IMG/VR virus record: IMGVR_UViG_3300032214_001157
Span: 1-30,390 of that record
Direction: 5' to 3' (one strand)
Source: a virus
DNA length: 30,390 bases
The notes beneath the pieces are model-generated. The model was not told the origin of the DNA. It did no database searches and saw nothing but the letters and a program-made list of their open reading frames with translations. The position numbers were made by a program, and so were the translations under genes. The first letter of the stretch is position 1. Each line of letters begins with the position of its first letter. Positions 27,374 to 30,390 of this stretch are shown here, piece by piece.

Positions 27374-29082
27374 TGGCCTTGAATTATAATATAACGGTAA
27401 CTGGAGATTGTAGTAGTAACAATTCAGGGGCATTTAATTTATATGTTAGTGGAGGTACCCCTCCGTATACAGTAGAATTTTTAAGTCCTGTCTACGCATC
27501 ACAAACTATCACGACACAACCAGCTTCATTAGTTGGATTGGCGAGTATAGTCTATCAGATGAGAGTTAACGATAGTAGTTTACCTACTAACGAACAATTC
27601 TTATTAAACATACCAATTTCTAGCGGAGTTTGTGGGTCAATTGTTGCAACACAAAATACAACTTGTGGTCTGAACAATGGATCAGTAACTGGATCGTCTA
27701 CATCCCTTTATTCGTCAACAAACTTTTCATTATATGATGTAAATAACAATTACATCACTTCATCTGTTACCAATACTAACGCAGTAGTATTCGGAGAGTT
27801 GAGTGCCGGGACTTACTATTTGGGTGTAACTGACTTGGGGGGTTGTACTGCATTCACCCAAACTTTCATCATTGAAGATTCAGGTACTTTGAATTATGGA
27901 TTGTATGCGGTTCCTAACTCGAGTTGTGGAGGATCACCAATAGGGAAAATATTTGTTACAGGTCAAACAGGTTTAGCACCTTACTCTTACTTGTGGAGTA
28001 ATGGCCAGACAGGAAGTACTATCACGGGATTGACTTCGGGTACTTACTCTGTAGATGTAACAGACTCTTATGGATGTACTGTAACTAAAACCGCTGTCAT
28101 TACAGATGTCAATCCTGTGGGATTAGGATTATTTACTTCAACGGCTCCGAGTTGTTTACAATCGAACGGTGTGATAAATATGACTATCACAGGGGGGACT
28201 GAACCCTTTTACTACTCTGCGTCAACAGGAGATGTTTTGGTTTCTTATTCAAGAACATATACTTTATCTAACCTTTCCGCTGGACAATATAATTTCCAAG
28301 TAACTGATGCAGGCCTTTGCCAAATGTTTGCTGGTACCACCTTGGAGTCACCGAGTGGTATAACGTCGGTCTCGGTTCAAGGACAAAATTCAAGTTGTTC
28401 TAGTAGCAACGGATCTATAACTGTAAATGTAGTAGGTGGAACTACACCTTATACATACACTTTGATATATCCAACTGGAAATCAATTAAACATCAATACA
28501 AGTCAAACAACGCAAATATTTGAAAACCTAAGTGGGGGGACATATACTGTTGGAGTTGCGGATAACTCGGGGTGTTCTTACCTCGAGGAGTTAACGATTA
28601 TTGCTCAAAATAAGTTTTCATTCTCAACTCAAGTTGGTGGAACTTCTTGTAATCAAAACAATGGAACGGTTACTATATTAACCACAACGGGAGCGACACT
28701 TCCTTTAGATTATTCTGTGGATGGAATTCAAAACATTGTTGATACAAATTTAACAGGTGTCACGTTCAATAACTTGTCGGGAGGTACGCACATTATAACT
28801 GTAACTGATGCTGATGGATGTGCAAGAACTAGCAACATAGTTGTTCCTTTCAGTCAACCACTTACTTATTCGTTGGTAAATACTTCCTGTGGTAGTGGTA
28901 ATAGTGGAAAAATTACAGCATTCATTACTTCAGGAGAACCTCCATTCACTTTCAATTGGTCGACTAATGTTCCAAATAATCCTCAGTCAATCCAAGTATC
29001 CGGATTAACTGCAGGAACCTATTCATTGACCGTGGTCGACAATAATGGTTGTTCTCTCACAAGAAATTCTACTATCTCTTGT
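27373..29082 (+). repeat. Seven tandem SprB-like protein repeats
   Basis: Coding region for residues 1-570 of the 710-aa protein. First-Cys spacings are 85, 87, 76, 81, 84 and 80 residues. Repeats are divergent at the DNA level, so they are an old tandem expansion kept by selection rather than a recent duplication. Confidence 0.85.
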
Positions 29083-29505
29083 AATCAAAATTCTTTAACC
29101 TACCAAACATATACAATGGGTGCTGAGGTATTTAACATTGAGTCCCCAACGAAGTTTGGATTGTTACAAATGTTGAATGAAGGGTTCGTAGATTTAACTA
29201 ATGCCAACAACGGATGTGATCTTGTTAATGCAACATTTACTGCAAAAGTTTCAGTTAATCCATCAGGAGTTGTGGCAACTCAAAATTTCTTTACTTCAAC
29301 ATCGTTAGTAGAAGTTCCGACTGATAATCAGTGGTATGACACTTTAAAAACTTTGTTGTTGGGAATAAATGGAGTTGGTAATGTTTCAATTGATCAGTTG
29401 AATAACCAAATAACGATTGAAACAAGCCGAAACAATACTTCATTGGAAGGAGAAGAAATTGTCGTAGAGTTGATAATCGATTATAACATAATTTGTTTAT
29501 CATGA
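27373..29505 (+). CDS. SprB-repeat tail/fibre protein (710 aa)
   Basis: Seven repeats of about 80 residues can be aligned on a first Cys (residues 13, 98, 185, 261, 342, 426, 506). Most copies show the SprB-repeat pattern: Cys...NNGS, a GG-x-x-PY turn, an L-S-x-G-x-Y strand and V-x-D-x-x-GC (examples LSAGTYYLGVTDLGGC, LTSGTYSVDVTDSYGC). Repeat 1 is degenerate. SprB repeats are best known from Bacteroidota surface adhesins. Residues about 575-710 form a C-terminal module shared with the preceding gene (Cys615, VPT at 648-650, Cys708). There is no signal peptide, as expected for a virion protein. Likely a fibre or spike that contacts the host surface. The gene overlaps the previous one by one base and the next by four (ATGA). 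Confidence 0.9.
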   Translation: MALNYNITVTGDCSSNNSGAFNLYVSGGTPPYTVEFLSPVYASQTITTQPASLVGLASIVYQMRVNDSSLPTNEQFLLNIPISSGVCGSIVATQNTTCGLNNGSVTGSSTSLYSSTNFSLYDVNNNYITSSVTNTNAVVFGELSAGTYYLGVTDLGGCTAFTQTFIIEDSGTLNYGLYAVPNSSCGGSPIGKIFVTGQTGLAPYSYLWSNGQTGSTITGLTSGTYSVDVTDSYGCTVTKTAVITDVNPVGLGLFTSTAPSCLQSNGVINMTITGGTEPFYYSASTGDVLVSYSRTYTLSNLSAGQYNFQVTDAGLCQMFAGTTLESPSGITSVSVQGQNSSCSSSNGSITVNVVGGTTPYTYTLIYPTGNQLNINTSQTTQIFENLSGGTYTVGVADNSGCSYLEELTIIAQNKFSFSTQVGGTSCNQNNGTVTILTTTGATLPLDYSVDGIQNIVDTNLTGVTFNNLSGGTHIITVTDADGCARTSNIVVPFSQPLTYSLVNTSCGSGNSGKITAFITSGEPPFTFNWSTNVPNNPQSIQVSGLTAGTYSLTVVDNNGCSLTRNSTISCNQNSLTYQTYTMGAEVFNIESPTKFGLLQMLNEGFVDLTNANNGCDLVNATFTAKVSVNPSGVVATQNFFTSTSLVEVPTDNQWYDTLKTLLLGINGVGNVSIDQLNNQITIETSRNNTSLEGEEIVVELIIDYNIICLS

Positions 29506-29834
29506 GCAGTCAGGTTGTAGTCACAGAGATTTCGGGAGGAACATACCCAATTAGTGTATTCATATCGGATATTTACGGAAACTATGAAACTTTTTTGGGA
29601 ACAATTAGTACTGGACCAGTTCCTCCAAACATAGAATATAACACAGTAATTCCACCAATATTTCAAACTGCACCTGAAATATTGTTGAAAATGGTTGATG
29701 CTAACAATTGCCAAGTATTTAAAGTATTGACTTGTGTATTTGGTGATTTCATCATAACTCAAAATGGAATTATAATAATAACTCAAAGTGGTAACAGTTT
29801 GGTTTTACAGTCATCGGAAGACGTTCCTTTATAG
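29502..29834 (+). CDS. Small structural protein, partial SprB-like repeat (110 aa)
   Basis: The start is ATG 29502, overlapping the stop of the 710-aa gene by four bases (ATGA); the in-frame TTG nine bases earlier is less likely. The product begins VVVTEISGGTYPISVFISD, which resembles the SprB-repeat GGTY strand. Its middle (PEILLKMVDANNCQVFKVLTC) recalls the end of SprB repeat 7 (SLTVVDNNGCSLTRNSTISC). The C-terminus is a repetitive strand (GDFIITQNGIIIITQSGNSLVLQSS). It is probably a small fibre or attachment protein translated by coupling with the 710-aa gene. No family is assigned with certainty. The gene ends with TAG before the next promoter-like element. Confidence 0.82.
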   Translation: MSSQVVVTEISGGTYPISVFISDIYGNYETFLGTISTGPVPPNIEYNTVIPPIFQTAPEILLKMVDANNCQVFKVLTCVFGDFIITQNGIIIITQSGNSLVLQSSEDVPL

Positions 29835-29880
29835 AACGAAAAATAAAATGGTATATATAGAAAAAAATAATATACAAAAA

Positions 29881-29889
29881 TATTTATAA
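29881..29889 (+). promoter_or_regulatory. Candidate late element TATTTATAA close to the last start codon
   Basis: TATTTATAA lies only 3 bases before ATG 29893. That is too close for a normal -10 box unless the message is leaderless, so this copy could have another role or be chance. A second A/T-rich box (GGTATATATAG, about 29850-29860) lies further upstream. Confidence 0.35.
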
Positions 29890-29892
29890 GTT

Positions 29893-30390
29893 ATGTCAAA
29901 CACTCGAATAACTGATTTACCCATAGTCTCCGCTGCAACCCCAAACGACAGACTATACATTGTTACTGGCTTTACTGGAGGAACCTCAGGTACTTCAGGT
30001 CAGATTGCTTTTTCATCATTCACTGCTAGTATTTCAGGTGGAACTAGCGGTACAAGTGGGTCATCAGGATCGAGTGGAACATCGGGGACTAGTGGGACGA
30101 GTGGAACTAGTGGATCTTCAGGACTTGAAGGTAATTTGGCTATATGGAGATTTACGGGAAATACCGATACTACAAGTAATCCAGGATCTTCATATTTTTC
30201 ATTGAATACAGGTGATGACTTTTCATTGACAACAACTTCAATTGCAATCAATGATACTGCTTACGCGCCATCGGCATCTTTCCAAACTATATTAAATTCA
30301 CTTACAGTTGATACAATTATTAAACTTGTAAGAGTTGATGATCCATCATATTTCAAAGTTCTTAAAATTACCGCAATAATTCCACCTCAA
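29893..30390 (+). CDS. N-terminal part of a tail-fibre-like protein with Gly-Thr/Ser-Ser triplets (runs off the window)
   Basis: 166 codons from ATG 29893 stay open to the right edge. The N-terminus (MSNTRITDLPIVSAATPNDR, then LYIVTGFTGGTSGTSG) resembles the start of phage fibre proteins, which often begin with a short attachment segment. A block of nine Gly-Thr/Ser-Ser triplets follows (residues about 50-77), giving a thin collagen-like shaft, although proline is absent. After it the sequence becomes globular (LAIWRFTGNTDTTSNPGSSY). The gene follows the SprB-like genes at the end of the fibre cassette. I infer a host-recognition or decoration role. The C-terminal, receptor-binding end lies outside the window. 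Confidence 0.85.
   Translation, partial: MSNTRITDLPIVSAATPNDRLYIVTGFTGGTSGTSGQIAFSSFTASISGGTSGTSGSSGSSGTSGTSGTSGTSGSSGLEGNLAIWRFTGNTDTTSNPGSSYFSLNTGDDFSLTTTSIAINDTAYAPSASFQTILNSLTVDTIIKLVRVDDPSYFKVLKITAIIPPQ
30040..30123 (+). repeat. Gly-Thr/Ser-Ser triplet repeat in the fibre protein
   Basis: Nine consecutive triplets (GTS or GSS) plus a final Gly. Codons vary between copies (GGA/GGT/GGG, ACT/ACA/ACG), so the block is held by protein selection rather than recent slippage. A shorter GTSGTSG copy lies about 45 bases upstream. Confidence 0.85.

Noticed and set aside
29493-29504. TTG start for the 110-aa gene
   Set aside because: ATG 29502 in the same frame gives the classic ATGA overlap with the previous stop, and neighbouring genes also overlap in this way.
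29960-30251. Short frames on both strands around the triplet repeat
   Set aside because: The repeat generates open frames of low complexity on both strands. The frame from ATG 29893 explains the region and has a sensible start.
1-30390. Altered genetic code (TGA as Trp)
   Set aside because: TGA is the natural stop at 7819-7821, 23437-23439 and 29503-29505, and TGG encodes Trp throughout, so a single in-frame TGA at 73-75 does not support recoding.
1-30390. CRISPR array, tRNA genes, insertion sequences or defence systems
   Set aside because: Intergenic gaps are at most about 110 bases and hold only terminators and promoter-like boxes. Repeats are protein-coding (SprB-like and Gly-x-Ser), with no direct-repeat/spacer pattern and no transposase or terminal inverted repeats.

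Overview
The window is a compact, AT-rich stretch of a T4-like contractile-tailed bacteriophage genome (T4-superfamily myovirus). All recognisable genes lie on the plus strand with very short or overlapping junctions. There are no rRNA or tRNA genes, insertion sequences or CRISPR arrays, and no non-coding stretch longer than about 110 bases. The host is most likely a member of the Bacteroidota. Two independent signs support this: starts preceded by A/T-rich leaders without Shine-Dalgarno sequences, and a tail protein built from seven repeats that resemble SprB, the gliding-adhesin repeat of Flavobacterium and relatives.

Layout. (1) Bases 1-3390 hold a large tail/hub-like protein with a gpD-like hub segment and an IPT/TIG domain; its reading frame is broken by a TGA at 73-75. 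Two small genes follow (74 aa, and a Pro/Ala-rich coiled-coil protein of 222 aa), ending in a strong UUCG terminator. (2) Bases 4428-12648 hold a replication, recombination and nucleotide block: gp32-like single-strand binding protein, UvsX/RecA recombinase, T4 RNase H-like 5'-3' exonuclease, an unknown 150-aa protein, gp41/DnaB-type helicase, and ribonucleotide reductase NrdB then NrdA. A terminator closes the block. (3) Bases 12730-30390 hold baseplate and fibre genes: gp25, gp6 (baseplate J), a 1568-aa protein with a CNA-B/carboxypeptidase-regulatory-like N-terminus and a central hydrophobic segment, three overlapping structural genes (one with a PKD domain), a 302-aa protein, a 995-aa protein with a P2 gpI-like core (candidate gp7 equivalent), the 710-aa SprB-repeat protein, a 110-aa relative, and the start of a fibre protein with Gly-Thr-Ser triplets.

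The central block would supply dNTPs (NrdAB), unwind and coat DNA (helicase, gp32), recombine strands (UvsX) and remove RNA primers or flaps (exonuclease). The flanking late genes build the baseplate and the host-recognition apparatus. A recurring intergenic element, TATTTATAA, sits before several late genes. It may be this phage's version of the T4 late promoter TATAAATA, and two copies share 16 identical bases at identical distance from the start codon.

The most noteworthy points are: the candidate late-promoter element; the host-adhesin-like repeat protein; a Cys/VPT/Cys-spaced C-terminal module shared by the 995-aa and 710-aa proteins; a gp32 that has lost its zinc site and gained an SSB-like DLPF tip; the hydrophobic, cysteine-rich centre of the 1568-aa protein; and the in-frame TGA at the start of the window. 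I found no evidence of a defence system or mobile element.
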